Virus record (IMG/VR): IMGVR_UViG_3300025012_000155
Span: 1-45,543 of that record
Origin: a virus
Strand: one strand, 5' to 3'
DNA: 45,543 bases
Part shown: piece after piece, positions 21,804-30,669 of the stretch
Layout: each line of letters starts with the position of its first letter
Position numbering within the stretch: the stretch's first letter is position 1
Made by a program: the position numbers and the translations under genes
The notes under the pieces: model-generated
What the model was told of the DNA's origin: nothing
Database searches by the model: none
Seen by the model: only the letters and a program-made list of their open reading frames with translations

Positions 21804-22175
21804 ATGGGGGGTGCGGCTGATGAGCATAAATGCGCGAAGGAATATGAATTCGGTGAAATATCGACGACTCTCAGATTTTTCCAAGATGCAGAAATGCGGC
21901 GGGAAAAACGCGACGAGAAGATGCTTGAAACAATGGAAACTATCGCGGCACAGGGAGCAACGATTCAGTCCCATGCAGAAACCTTAGCTCGTCATGACAA
22001 ATCCCACAGGGAAGCATTCTCCCGCATTCGCAGCCTTGAATCTCCAATAGGCCGTCTCTTCATGGGGAAGAAAGGTCCGTACATCCTGGCCGTGCTTGTC
22101 GTCGGTTTCCTGGTGGGGCTCTGGACGAATCACGAGGCAGTTGCAAAGCTGGCGGTGAAGGTTGTATTCGGATAA
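21804..22175 (+). CDS. Coiled-coil membrane protein, holin-like candidate
   Basis: ATG 21804 follows GGAGAGGGGAGGCGAATT. The 123-residue product has an N-terminal helical coiled-coil region (KRDEKMLETMETIAAQGATI, SHREAFSRIRSLES) and one C-terminal membrane helix (YILAVLVVGFLVGLWT) followed by a second weakly hydrophobic stretch. The layout recalls XhlA-type holin-associated proteins. It lies away from the lysis genes at 39.3-40.8 kb, so the holin role is tentative. Confidence 0.55.
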   Translation: MGGAADEHKCAKEYEFGEISTTLRFFQDAEMRREKRDEKMLETMETIAAQGATIQSHAETLARHDKSHREAFSRIRSLESPIGRLFMGKKGPYILAVLVVGFLVGLWTNHEAVAKLAVKVVFG

Positions 22176-22199
22176 ATCACAAACAGACGGAGGTATTCA

Positions 22200-22622
22200 A
22201 TGAAAACGTTATTCTGTGCCATTGCTTTTGTTGTCGTATCAGTAGCCACCTTGTATGCTGGACCTCTCACTTACCCTCTACAAAGTACCGGGCCGGTTCT
22301 CCACGGAGGCGACGGAGTACCGCTCCAGGTGTTTACTCCCAAACCGTCAACATTGAAAAACTCAACCATCACCGGGACAAAGGGATACGTCAATCATTCA
22401 ACCGCAACAAAATCGGCGGCAACAAAATGGACTTGTACCGACGCGACAGGAACCAGCAAGCCGTGCAAAGTGTATCCCAACGGCCAGAGCGCTTATATAA
22501 ACTCTCCAACAGGTGAAGGGGTCAGGGGCAATCATCCTGATGTAACGTTCTGGAGATTTGGGAAGTATTCCTCTGCTACCTCGGAGACTCTCATAGTTAC
22601 CAGTGAACAACAAAAGAAGTGA
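22200..22622 (+). CDS. Signal-peptide-bearing small protein in the tail region
   Basis: ATG 22200 follows GGAGGTATTCA. The 140-residue product starts with a Sec signal (MKTLFCAIAFVVVSVATLYA, cut before GPLTYPLQ). The mature part is Ser/Thr-rich beta (GKVYPNG-like repeats, TWKCTDATGTSKPCKVYPNG type pattern with a Cys pair). No family recognised. It stops in overlap with the upstream GTG of the next frame. An export signal here matches the neighbouring genes 21327 and 22631. Confidence 0.6.
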   Translation: MKTLFCAIAFVVVSVATLYAGPLTYPLQSTGPVLHGGDGVPLQVFTPKPSTLKNSTITGTKGYVNHSTATKSAATKWTCTDATGTSKPCKVYPNGQSAYINSPTGEGVRGNHPDVTFWRFGKYSSATSETLIVTSEQQKK

Positions 22623-22630
22623 GGGGCGAC

Positions 22631-24577
22631 ATGAGAACACTTTTATCAATCATCCTGCTCATCCTCATCACCGGCAACGCCTGGGGTGGCGCCATCACCT
22701 CCGCACAATCCGGCAACTGGTCGGATACTGCAACGTGGACAGGGGGGTCTGTGCCAGGAGATGCGGATACAGCCACCATAGCTACCGGTCACACGGTCAC
22801 GGTTGCCTCTGGCGATACTAGAGTAATTGCCGGTATCACCATCTCTGCGTCAGCCGGAACTGGCGGAACCTTAAATGTCTCTGGCGATTTAACATCTACC
22901 GGCAACATAACTGTAACCTCATCGGGAGCTACTGTTGATGTAAAGCCAGGGGGCATACTACGTTTAAAGGGTGGCGCAGCCGGTAGGCCCTTACTGACAG
23001 AAGGGGCGGGAACAACCTATGCCTATATAAAAGCCTCCGGCACAGGATGGGGGGTCGGAGAGTTTGCCACAATAGATGGAATAGCTACAACTGCTGACCC
23101 TAACGATAACGGAGCAATCAGCGTAGCAGAACGGACGCAGTTAATTTTCAGCTATGTGAAACTGCTGAATTTGGGTGAAAACGCCAGTAATCTACATGGC
23201 GTTAATATAGTGCCAAAAGCAGCAGTCACCGGCCAGATTGTAAGGATGTCAAACGTATTGCTCGACGGCTGCGGCACCATGAAAATATCAACTCCGTTGG
23301 CAGATACTGAAATAAATCTCAGTGGCGTAGATATACGCAACTCTATCGCATACAGCGCCAGCGGCCCATTGTGGATGGATGGATCAACAGCAAAAGACGT
23401 TGGAGCTACCAGAAGCCTCATCAATGTTACATATTACGGAACAGTTACGGCTCGGGTGTTTACTACTACTATGGCCGATTTGTCAGTTAGTAATTTGTAT
23501 CTCTACAACGCGCATATAGACGCAAAAGCCAATTTATCAACACCATCGCTGGCTTTAAACAGACAGACATACGACAAGGTTGCTTTGCTGCGAGACATAC
23601 CAGTTACTGGTTGGACCGGCATTGCAACCAAGGACCGTCAGAGCATGACAATCAGCAACTCTTTGTTCCTGGTGGATACAGTCATAAATCCCCATTACAT
23701 TGCAGCCGATAGAAGCGCGATAATTGACGGAGCCGGGAACGGGCTGGTTGCTGACGGAAATATTTTCACTGGCATAAACACACCTGCCGGTGATTATGGC
23801 GAAGGTGTGGTAAATGGGTACGCAACGATAAAAAACAACATCGGGCTGGCAGGGATAGGCGCTTTAGTCGGCGGCACCCAAGCTGCTGACACTGATATAG
23901 ACGTAATCAACAATACTGTCGTTGGCGCAAAATCCAGTTTAATTCAGACAGGTGAGACCTCAGCGCCAGCAACTATGTTGAAAATTGTCAAAAATAACTT
24001 CATGGGATGGGACTCGGGCGAATCTCCTGCAACTGCCGGCATCCATCGGCAGGCTAATCAAGCACAGACCCAACTGGTGTTAGATTATAACGCTTCGTAT
24101 CTCAACACCACTGCGGGGAACCTGGATTACCCGGTAGGACATACTCACGCAGCAAATCAAAACAGCTATATGGGCGCGGAAGGTGGTGGGGTAGCCTGGA
24201 TCAGCGGTCAAACTTTTGGTGCTGACTATGCCACGCATGACCGATACGGTGACCCATTGTTTGCCAATAAAAACATTACAGTTTTATCTGCCTGTGGTGA
24301 CGCGGCCACAACTGCTGTGTGTGCTCAACGGCTCGTTTCCATAAACGGATGGGATCATAGTAGTCCGGCGCAAAGGGTCACCTCGTCAGAGTACACACTG
24401 GCGGCTGTTTTATCCAACATACGTTCAGCACTCAAACCAACAGCGTCGTTTATGGCCACTGGTGATCCATTGTTGGCAAATACCTACATCGGCGCGGTGC
24501 AGCCGGTGGCGGCTGGTGGTGTTACTGTAGGTCGCCCTTACCGCAGTTTTTGCCCCAACCTTAACCTAGAGTTATAA
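22631..24577 (+). CDS. Beta-helix surface or spike-like protein with Sec signal
   Basis: ATG 22631 (648 residues) with GAGGGG upstream; a GTG at 22619 is less likely. Residues 1-21 form a signal peptide (LLSIILLILITGNAWG). Right after it GAITSAQSGNWSDTATWTGG and DADTATIATGHTVTVASG resemble the start of G8-like or adhesin beta domains. The long remainder has the small-residue, Asn-rich turns of a right-handed beta-helix. The DNA uses more AT-ending codons than the capsid genes. It could be a receptor-binding spike or an exported surface protein made in lysogens. The export signal is odd for a virion protein. Confidence 0.65.
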   Translation: MRTLLSIILLILITGNAWGGAITSAQSGNWSDTATWTGGSVPGDADTATIATGHTVTVASGDTRVIAGITISASAGTGGTLNVSGDLTSTGNITVTSSGATVDVKPGGILRLKGGAAGRPLLTEGAGTTYAYIKASGTGWGVGEFATIDGIATTADPNDNGAISVAERTQLIFSYVKLLNLGENASNLHGVNIVPKAAVTGQIVRMSNVLLDGCGTMKISTPLADTEINLSGVDIRNSIAYSASGPLWMDGSTAKDVGATRSLINVTYYGTVTARVFTTTMADLSVSNLYLYNAHIDAKANLSTPSLALNRQTYDKVALLRDIPVTGWTGIATKDRQSMTISNSLFLVDTVINPHYIAADRSAIIDGAGNGLVADGNIFTGINTPAGDYGEGVVNGYATIKNNIGLAGIGALVGGTQAADTDIDVINNTVVGAKSSLIQTGETSAPATMLKIVKNNFMGWDSGESPATAGIHRQANQAQTQLVLDYNASYLNTTAGNLDYPVGHTHAANQNSYMGAEGGGVAWISGQTFGADYATHDRYGDPLFANKNITVLSACGDAATTAVCAQRLVSINGWDHSSPAQRVTSSEYTLAAVLSNIRSALKPTASFMATGDPLLANTYIGAVQPVAAGGVTVGRPYRSFCPNLNLEL

Positions 24578-24590
24578 AGGAGTACCGCAC

Positions 24591-25217
24591 ATGGCAAAAG
24601 ACGACGTATCAATCGGCAATCTGACGCTTTCCCGAATAGGTATCACGTTGAAGATTGACTCTTTTGATCAGCGGGTCAAGGAAGCAACCGAACTAAAGAA
24701 CGTATTTGAAGAGACTCGGGATCGGGTTCTTTCCGCTGCTCCCTGGCCGTTCGCTCGGAAGTTGGAAACGCTGCAGCTTACCGGGGCGACTCCTCTCAAG
24801 TGGGCATATCGCTATCAATATCCGAACAACTGCATCGCGGTCCGGGCGATTCATCCTCCTATCGGCGCCGGCATGTCGAAAGAATCCTATCGGCGGTCCC
24901 TGAGTCAAAACAAGATCCCTTTTGAAGTTGAAATTGACAACGACGATTCACAGACCATTTGCACCGATCAGGAAAACGCGATCATCGAGTTTACCGTTCG
25001 GGTGACAAATCCAATGCGGTTCAATGCAAGCTTCACTTCCTGCTTTGCATGGGCTCTTGCTGCTGAAGTTGCTCTTCCTCTGGCGAAGGGTATCGATTAC
25101 GCAAAGAATGCAGCGGCAGCATACGAGAAGGAGCTTTTGGAGGCATCGGCGCGAGCGTTCAATGAAGAGCTTACGCCTGAACCTCCCGATTCTGAATTTG
25201 TCAGGGCTCGGCTCTAA
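24591..25217 (+). CDS. Tail tubular protein A-like adaptor
   Basis: The 208-residue product has the T7 gp11-like pattern: SIGNLTLSRIGIT, KNVFEETRDRVLSAAPWPFARKLE cut into two parts near residues 38-62, WAYRYQYPNNCIAVRAI, and a C-terminal helical part (LAWALAAEV-like, LEASARAFNEEL). It forms the ring below the portal and joins to the nozzle. ATG 24591 follows AAAGGAGTACCGCAC. It is followed closely by the nozzle gene. Confidence 0.85.
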   Translation: MAKDDVSIGNLTLSRIGITLKIDSFDQRVKEATELKNVFEETRDRVLSAAPWPFARKLETLQLTGATPLKWAYRYQYPNNCIAVRAIHPPIGAGMSKESYRRSLSQNKIPFEVEIDNDDSQTICTDQENAIIEFTVRVTNPMRFNASFTSCFAWALAAEVALPLAKGIDYAKNAAAAYEKELLEASARAFNEELTPEPPDSEFVRARL

Positions 25218-25226
25218 GGGGGATCC

Positions 25227-27890
25227 ATGACGGCAATAGCGCAACCTTCATTTACCACTGGCGAGCTTTCCCCTTCTCTTCAGGCCCGGGTCGATCTGGC
25301 TCGATATTATACGGGGCTGAGAACGTGCCGAAACTTTGTTGTTCGTCCGTACGGTGGAGTCATGAACCGATCGGGGACGATCTTCTGTCTGGAGGTGAAG
25401 GACTCAACAAAGAAAGTCCGCCTCGTCGAGTTTATCGTTTCGTCTACGCAGGCATACATTCTTGAAGTTGGTCCGCTCTATACCAGATTCATCAATGCCG
25501 GTGCATACGTCAAGGTTGGCGGGGTTCCTGTCGAGGTTGCGACTCCGTACTTGGAAGATGATCTCGCTCTCCTTAAGTGGGTTCAGTCCATCGACGTTCT
25601 GACCATCTGTCATCAAAACTACAAACAGCGGCAATTGAGCCGGCTTTCCTCAACGTCCTGGAGCATGACGGAATTTGCAAACGTCGAAGGACCTTTTCAG
25701 GAGATCAACGTCGACACGTCGAAAACGCTCTATGCCAGCGCAGTAACCGGCAACGTGACAGTAACGGCAGCAGTGGACATCTTCACGGCGGACATGGTCG
25801 GTCAGATGCTTTACATCGAACAGGCACCAGACCATGTAACGAGTAAGTGGGAAGTGGCAAAAGCGATGGTAGTCAACGACGTTCGTCGGGCGGGGTCGAA
25901 TTACTACCAGGCGCTGACTTCAGGTACAACGGGAACGGTTCGACCGGAGACGGTTGACGGCACGGAGCGGGACGGAGATCCGGGCGTTACCTGGCAGTAT
26001 CTTCATAATGGATTTGGCATTGTTAAAATTACTGGCTTCACTTCAGCAAAGATTGTTACCGGTACCGTGCTCGTTCGACTTCCTGATTCCGTGCTGACTG
26101 AGACACAGGTCCGCAACGTAACCGGCGTCACTGCTTACGATCCGGATATAGAGGCGGCAAGCGGCGACGAATACGCTGTTGTCGAGATCCTTGCTCATGG
26201 GTTCCAGACGGGCGACTCGGTAACGTTTGCAGCCGTGGGCGGGTCGGTGGAACTCAACGGAGTGAATCAGGTCGTTGTTATCGATGCAAATCACGTCCGG
26301 GTAAATGTCGAAGTGACTAATGCCTACACTTCAGGCGGTACGGCAACGCGGACCTTGACCGCGGTTCCTACTTACAAATGGGCGCTGGAAGCGTGGGGTG
26401 GGGATCAGAAGTATCCGACGACGACGACGTACTATCAGCAACGACAGATATTCGGCGGGACTGCCGGACTGCCGCATACGGTCTGGATGTCACGGAGCGG
26501 CGGGTTCCTGGATTTTGGCCGGTCGATTCCTGAAATGGATGATGACGGCATTACCTTTGCTGTCGTCTCTGAGAAGCTGAACGAGATTCGGCATTTTGTC
26601 CGCATGAAAAACTTGATTGCGCTCACGTCCGAAGCGGCATGGATGATCACGAAGGAGCAGGGAAACCGGATACCGATCACCGATCCGCAAGAGGACGGCG
26701 GGGCTTCTCACGTTCGACCGCTGAAGATTGGCAAGAAGGCTATCTATGTCGAGGCAAACGGGAGCGCGATTCGTTCCCTTGGGTACGAATTCAGTTCCGA
26801 TGCCTACGAAGGGATGGATCTCACAATGACCGGCTCACATCTCTTCGATGGGCGGACGGTTGTTGATTGGGCATATCAGAAGAATCCTTTCCGGTGCGTT
26901 TGGATTGTGCTCGACAATGGCGCACTGCTCGGCCTGACGTATCTTCCAGATCAAGAGGTCATCGGCTGGCATCGGCATGACACGGACGGTGGCTATTTTG
27001 AATCCGTCGCGTGTATTCCTGAAGGCAGCGAAGATGTCGTGTATGTCGTCGTCCGTCGGCTGGTAAATGGAACATGGAAGCGCTACATCGAGAAGTTTGC
27101 TTCCCGGATGTTCACGGACATTAACGATGCTTTCTTTGTCGATTCCGGGCTCACGTATGACGGGCGGGCAGCTGGCGCCGGGGTGACATTCACCTTGTCC
27201 GGTGGGACGGGATGGACTCACGAAGAATCGCTCACGTTCACGACAGCAACGAATTTCTTTGTTGGCGCCTCCGACGTGGGGGACATGATCGTTCTGCATG
27301 ATGCCAGCGGCGAAGCTCTTCGACTGACAATCCTCGGTTACACGTCGGCAAAGGTTGTAACGGTATCCGCAAACCGGACGGTGCCCGCCGAATTCAGGGC
27401 CATGGCATCGACCGGCTTTCAGGTGGCGCGGGACACCTTTACCGGATTGGATCACCTGGAAGGGGAAACCGTTTCAATCCTGGCGGACGGTAATGTCGAG
27501 ACTCAGCAGGTTGTAGCAAACGGCTCTTTTGCACTGGCGAATCCGGCAATTGTGGTGCATGCAGGGTTGCCGATTGAAGCGGACATCGAAACGCTTGACA
27601 TCAACGTTCAGGGTCAGTCGATACAGGACCGGGTAAAAAACGTGAAGAGCGTCACGCTGCTGGTTGAGAAAACACGCGGTCTTCTTGCTGGTCCTGATGC
27701 CGATCACCTTCTTGAATACATGCCGGATATGTCCGGGGAATATGACATGCCGGTCGAACTGAAGACAGGCGCCATAGAAATGAACATCATTTCGGATTGG
27801 TCAAAAGGGGGACGGGTGCTCGTGCGACAGAGCGATCCCCTCCCCGCTTCTATCCTGGGGGCAATTCCGGAGGTAACCATCGGTGGGTAA
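25227..27890 (+). CDS. Tail nozzle-like protein (tubular protein B type)
   Basis: The 887-residue product begins AIAQPSFTTGELSPSLQARV and DLARYYTGLRTCRNFVVRPY followed by GGVMNRSGT, the standard start of podoviral stabilisation/tail nozzle proteins. VEFIVSSTQAYILEVGP, TYYQQRQIFGGTAGLPHTVW and WLIT-like blocks (AAWMITKEQ) follow. It forms the distal tail tube in T7-like virions. The length fits the family. It ends within the start of the next gene (8-bp overlap). Confidence 0.88.
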   Translation: MTAIAQPSFTTGELSPSLQARVDLARYYTGLRTCRNFVVRPYGGVMNRSGTIFCLEVKDSTKKVRLVEFIVSSTQAYILEVGPLYTRFINAGAYVKVGGVPVEVATPYLEDDLALLKWVQSIDVLTICHQNYKQRQLSRLSSTSWSMTEFANVEGPFQEINVDTSKTLYASAVTGNVTVTAAVDIFTADMVGQMLYIEQAPDHVTSKWEVAKAMVVNDVRRAGSNYYQALTSGTTGTVRPETVDGTERDGDPGVTWQYLHNGFGIVKITGFTSAKIVTGTVLVRLPDSVLTETQVRNVTGVTAYDPDIEAASGDEYAVVEILAHGFQTGDSVTFAAVGGSVELNGVNQVVVIDANHVRVNVEVTNAYTSGGTATRTLTAVPTYKWALEAWGGDQKYPTTTTYYQQRQIFGGTAGLPHTVWMSRSGGFLDFGRSIPEMDDDGITFAVVSEKLNEIRHFVRMKNLIALTSEAAWMITKEQGNRIPITDPQEDGGASHVRPLKIGKKAIYVEANGSAIRSLGYEFSSDAYEGMDLTMTGSHLFDGRTVVDWAYQKNPFRCVWIVLDNGALLGLTYLPDQEVIGWHRHDTDGGYFESVACIPEGSEDVVYVVVRRLVNGTWKRYIEKFASRMFTDINDAFFVDSGLTYDGRAAGAGVTFTLSGGTGWTHEESLTFTTATNFFVGASDVGDMIVLHDASGEALRLTILGYTSAKVVTVSANRTVPAEFRAMASTGFQVARDTFTGLDHLEGETVSILADGNVETQQVVANGSFALANPAIVVHAGLPIEADIETLDINVQGQSIQDRVKNVKSVTLLVEKTRGLLAGPDADHLLEYMPDMSGEYDMPVELKTGAIEMNIISDWSKGGRVLVRQSDPLPASILGAIPEVTIGG

Positions 27891-28353
27891 AAAAGCGCAG
27901 ATCATAACGGCGCTGCCGGAGCATATCGGGCCGATAGGTCAGAACGTGCGTGAAGCTGACAAACTCGAATTTGCGGCAAACATGCGGACAGCTGAACAGG
28001 TTATGACGGCAGGGCTGAAGATCTCAACGGTGGCATGGACCGGACTTGTCGACGACGTGCCGGTCTGCATGTTTGGAGTGGCGCCGGCTGGTTCAATCTT
28101 CATTGCGGAATATGGTCGACCGTGGATGGTGGGGACACGGCTTCTCGATGACGTTGCTGTTCTCTTTCTCCGTCGCTGCCGGGGTCAGATCAAGGAAATG
28201 CTCGACTTGTATCCGGTGCTTTCTAATTACGTGGCTGCTTCCAATACTCAGGCTATCCGCTGGTTGCGGTGGCTTGGCTTCAAGGTATCCGATTTCCCTG
28301 TACCGATGGGAATCCGGGCCGTTCCCTTTCTACATTTCGAGCTTCGGAGGTAA
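27883..28353 (+). CDS. GNAT-like internal virion protein A (gp13/DUF2833 type)
   Basis: The GTG start at 27883 overlaps the nozzle gene end. The 156-residue product is an acetyltransferase-fold protein like T7 gp13: TALPEHIGPIGQNVREADKL, CMFGVAPAGSIFIAEYGRPW, ASNTQAIRWLRWLGFKVSD. In T7 it is needed for virion assembly. The AcCoA loop is poorly conserved, so catalysis is doubtful. Gene order before the two other internal proteins matches T7. Confidence 0.8.
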   Translation: MGKKAQIITALPEHIGPIGQNVREADKLEFAANMRTAEQVMTAGLKISTVAWTGLVDDVPVCMFGVAPAGSIFIAEYGRPWMVGTRLLDDVAVLFLRRCRGQIKEMLDLYPVLSNYVAASNTQAIRWLRWLGFKVSDFPVPMGIRAVPFLHFELRR

Positions 28354-28356
28354 GGC

Positions 28357-28884
28357 ATGAAAAAGTTTATCTGTGGACCAGCTGTTATGACGTGCGAGCC
28401 GGCAACAATCGCAACTATTGCAGCGGTCGCGGCAACCGTCGGAGCTGGAGTCTCGGCCTATTCGCAGTATGAAGCAGGGCAAACACAAAAGAAAGCCGGA
28501 GAGTACAACGCTGAGATAGGCCGGCAGAAAGCACAAGACACATTGCAGCGGGGAGCGATTGACGCGGCAAACAAACGGACTCAGGCGCGAAAGGTGGCGG
28601 CTGCACAGGCAGAAGGCGCGGCAATGTCGGGGGTGGCGCTGGACTCGGGTACTCCGCTTGCGCTCCTTACCGAAACGGCAGGGCTAGGGGAACTGGATGC
28701 GATGAGGATCAGGAACAACGCCTTCCGGGAAGCGTACGGCTACAAGGCACAGTCGGAACTAGATATCTACCAGGGGAAGGCGGCGGGACGGGCGGGGACT
28801 CTCAATGCAGGGGGGACGTTCCTTTCTGGTGCGGCATCCGGGGCAAGTTCTTATTATGGGATCATCAATGCAAAAGCGGCATAA
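28357..28884 (+). CDS. Internal virion protein B-like (gp14 type) with N-terminal leader
   Basis: ATG 28357 follows CGGAGGTAAGGC. The 175-residue product shows CEPATIATIAAVAATVGAG, VSAYSQYEAGQTQKKAGEYN, a membrane-seeking start and coiled region seen in podoviral gp14-like ejection proteins, which normally begin MCEPATI. Here MKKFICGPAVMT precedes it. ATG-ACG sits exactly before the canonical TGC-GAG, so the old start is still there but the better ribosome site is at the upstream ATG. It probably forms part of the ejected pore. Confidence 0.8.
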   Translation: MKKFICGPAVMTCEPATIATIAAVAATVGAGVSAYSQYEAGQTQKKAGEYNAEIGRQKAQDTLQRGAIDAANKRTQARKVAAAQAEGAAMSGVALDSGTPLALLTETAGLGELDAMRIRNNAFREAYGYKAQSELDIYQGKAAGRAGTLNAGGTFLSGAASGASSYYGIINAKAA

Positions 28885-28893
28885 GGGGGAACA

Positions 28894-30669
28894 ATGAAAA
28901 GGATTTCCTTTAAATACGGAGCGGCGGTCCTGACAACGCCTCAAGTCCCGCGTTATGTCGAATCGGTCGAGAATGCGCCGATCCAGACGCCTAGGACTCA
29001 GGGGCTTGGGCCGGAAGCGTTCGGGGCGGGGCTTGGTCAGGGGCTGCAACGGGTGGGTAATATCGGGCTTGACCTGGCGAAGCAGGAGCGGGACAAGGCT
29101 GTCCGGACGATGACCATTGAGGGGCGGACAAAAATTAATCAGAGGGAAGTGGATCTTCTTTATCATCCGGAAAACGGCGCTTTGGCGAAAAAAGGGAAGA
29201 ACACTTTCGGCATAGAAGAACCGACGCTAAAAGCTTTTGATGAATCCATGGCGAAACTTGAGCAGGAAATGACGGCTCCTGAAGCAAGGGACGCTCTCAA
29301 GCTGTTCGGGCAACAGCGGAGGGTAGAGATCCAGAAGCAAATTCAGCGGCACGTCTCCGGGGAAACCAGGGCGTATGCTGAGGAAACGAATAAGGCAAGT
29401 TTGGAGTCGACGCTTAACAACGTCATGACCTTCTACCAAGATCCGGACCGAGTCGAGCAGGAACGTAAATTCGGGCTGGGCGTCATTATGTCTGACACGA
29501 ACAATAAGGGACTCCCTCCGGAAGCGGTCAAGATGAAGGCCGCTACGTGGGAATCTATGGTTCACCGGGGAGTGATTGAACGGATGTCGGTCGACTCTCC
29601 ATCGAAAGCGAAGGAGTATTTCGAGAAGAACAGGGATTGGCTGCTTCCTACCGATGCGGCGAAGATCGAAGGAACGCTCAAGCCTCTTGTTTCAAAACAG
29701 GCCGGCATGGATACGGCGCTTGAACTGGCAACAAAGTTTCAGGGCTCTACAGATCCGGCATCAATTCAAACGTTGGAAGCTGAGGCGCTGAAGGAAGCGC
29801 GGACCAGGCTGAAGTCAGATCCGGACGCTCTCAACATTGCAGAAACGCAGATCGGACAAATGGCAGCGGAGCGGGTCCAGCTTATCAAGGCTGAGAAAGA
29901 ACAGGCGGCGGCTCCAGTGCATAAGCGTATTGCTGAAATTCGCCTCAAGAACGGCATACCGAAACTTTCTGATATTCCCGCTGAAGAGTGGGCGACGCTC
30001 ATCGAAAAGAATCCGGAGGAGGCGGGACAGATACAGACGGCACTCAGGACGGAGCGGGAACATGCGGACGACCGGAAACGAGCGGAGCAGGATCGGCGGG
30101 AAACGAAAGCGACGGTTGAGTCAATCACAACTTGGGGGATGCTGAAAACGAACCCGGCACTTCTGCAGCAAACGAATCTGGACAAGCTTCTTTCTACCGG
30201 TAAGATCACGAAGACTCTTTATTCGGACCTCATCACCGATCAGCTTGCAATCAAGCAGGGCAAGGGGGAGCAGGAGGCAAAGATCCTCTCGAACAAGGCA
30301 GCGGTCGACGTTGTCCTCTCGGCGGTGGACATCAACGACAAGGATGATCCGGACAAATACATGAAGTTTTACGAGTCGTTGAACGGTCGGATGAAAACGT
30401 TTGAAGCAGAGAACGGAGCGAAACCGAAACAGGAGGATGTCATCAAGCTGGCGCGGGGACTCCTCGGGGAAGTGTCGCAAGATCGTAACTTCTGGCCGGT
30501 CGACAAGGATGTCCGGGTGTTCGAAGCAGACCCGGCAAAGGTGCGCGTACCTGGTGCGGACAGGACGGCAATCGTCAAGGCACTGAAGGCGAATAAACGA
30601 CCGGTAACAGAAGAGAACATCCGGACGCTGTACCTGCAAGGCAAAGAGCGCAGCGGGAGGGGTAAATAA
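28894..30669 (+). CDS. Internal virion protein C-like (gp15 type) with N-terminal leader
   Basis: ATG 28894 follows AAGGGGGAACA. The 591-residue product is largely helical. It has TPRTQGLGPEAFGAGLGQGL near residue 30 and long charged helices to the end (ETRAYAEETNKASLESTLNN and similar), as in ejected tail-channel proteins. The leader MKRISFKYGAAVLT stands before TPQVPRYVESVEN. Its stop overlaps the polyvalent gene start. It probably assembles the periplasmic DNA conduit with its neighbours. Confidence 0.75.
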   Translation: MKRISFKYGAAVLTTPQVPRYVESVENAPIQTPRTQGLGPEAFGAGLGQGLQRVGNIGLDLAKQERDKAVRTMTIEGRTKINQREVDLLYHPENGALAKKGKNTFGIEEPTLKAFDESMAKLEQEMTAPEARDALKLFGQQRRVEIQKQIQRHVSGETRAYAEETNKASLESTLNNVMTFYQDPDRVEQERKFGLGVIMSDTNNKGLPPEAVKMKAATWESMVHRGVIERMSVDSPSKAKEYFEKNRDWLLPTDAAKIEGTLKPLVSKQAGMDTALELATKFQGSTDPASIQTLEAEALKEARTRLKSDPDALNIAETQIGQMAAERVQLIKAEKEQAAAPVHKRIAEIRLKNGIPKLSDIPAEEWATLIEKNPEEAGQIQTALRTEREHADDRKRAEQDRRETKATVESITTWGMLKTNPALLQQTNLDKLLSTGKITKTLYSDLITDQLAIKQGKGEQEAKILSNKAAVDVVLSAVDINDKDDPDKYMKFYESLNGRMKTFEAENGAKPKQEDVIKLARGLLGEVSQDRNFWPVDKDVRVFEADPAKVRVPGADRTAIVKALKANKRPVTEENIRTLYLQGKERSGRGK

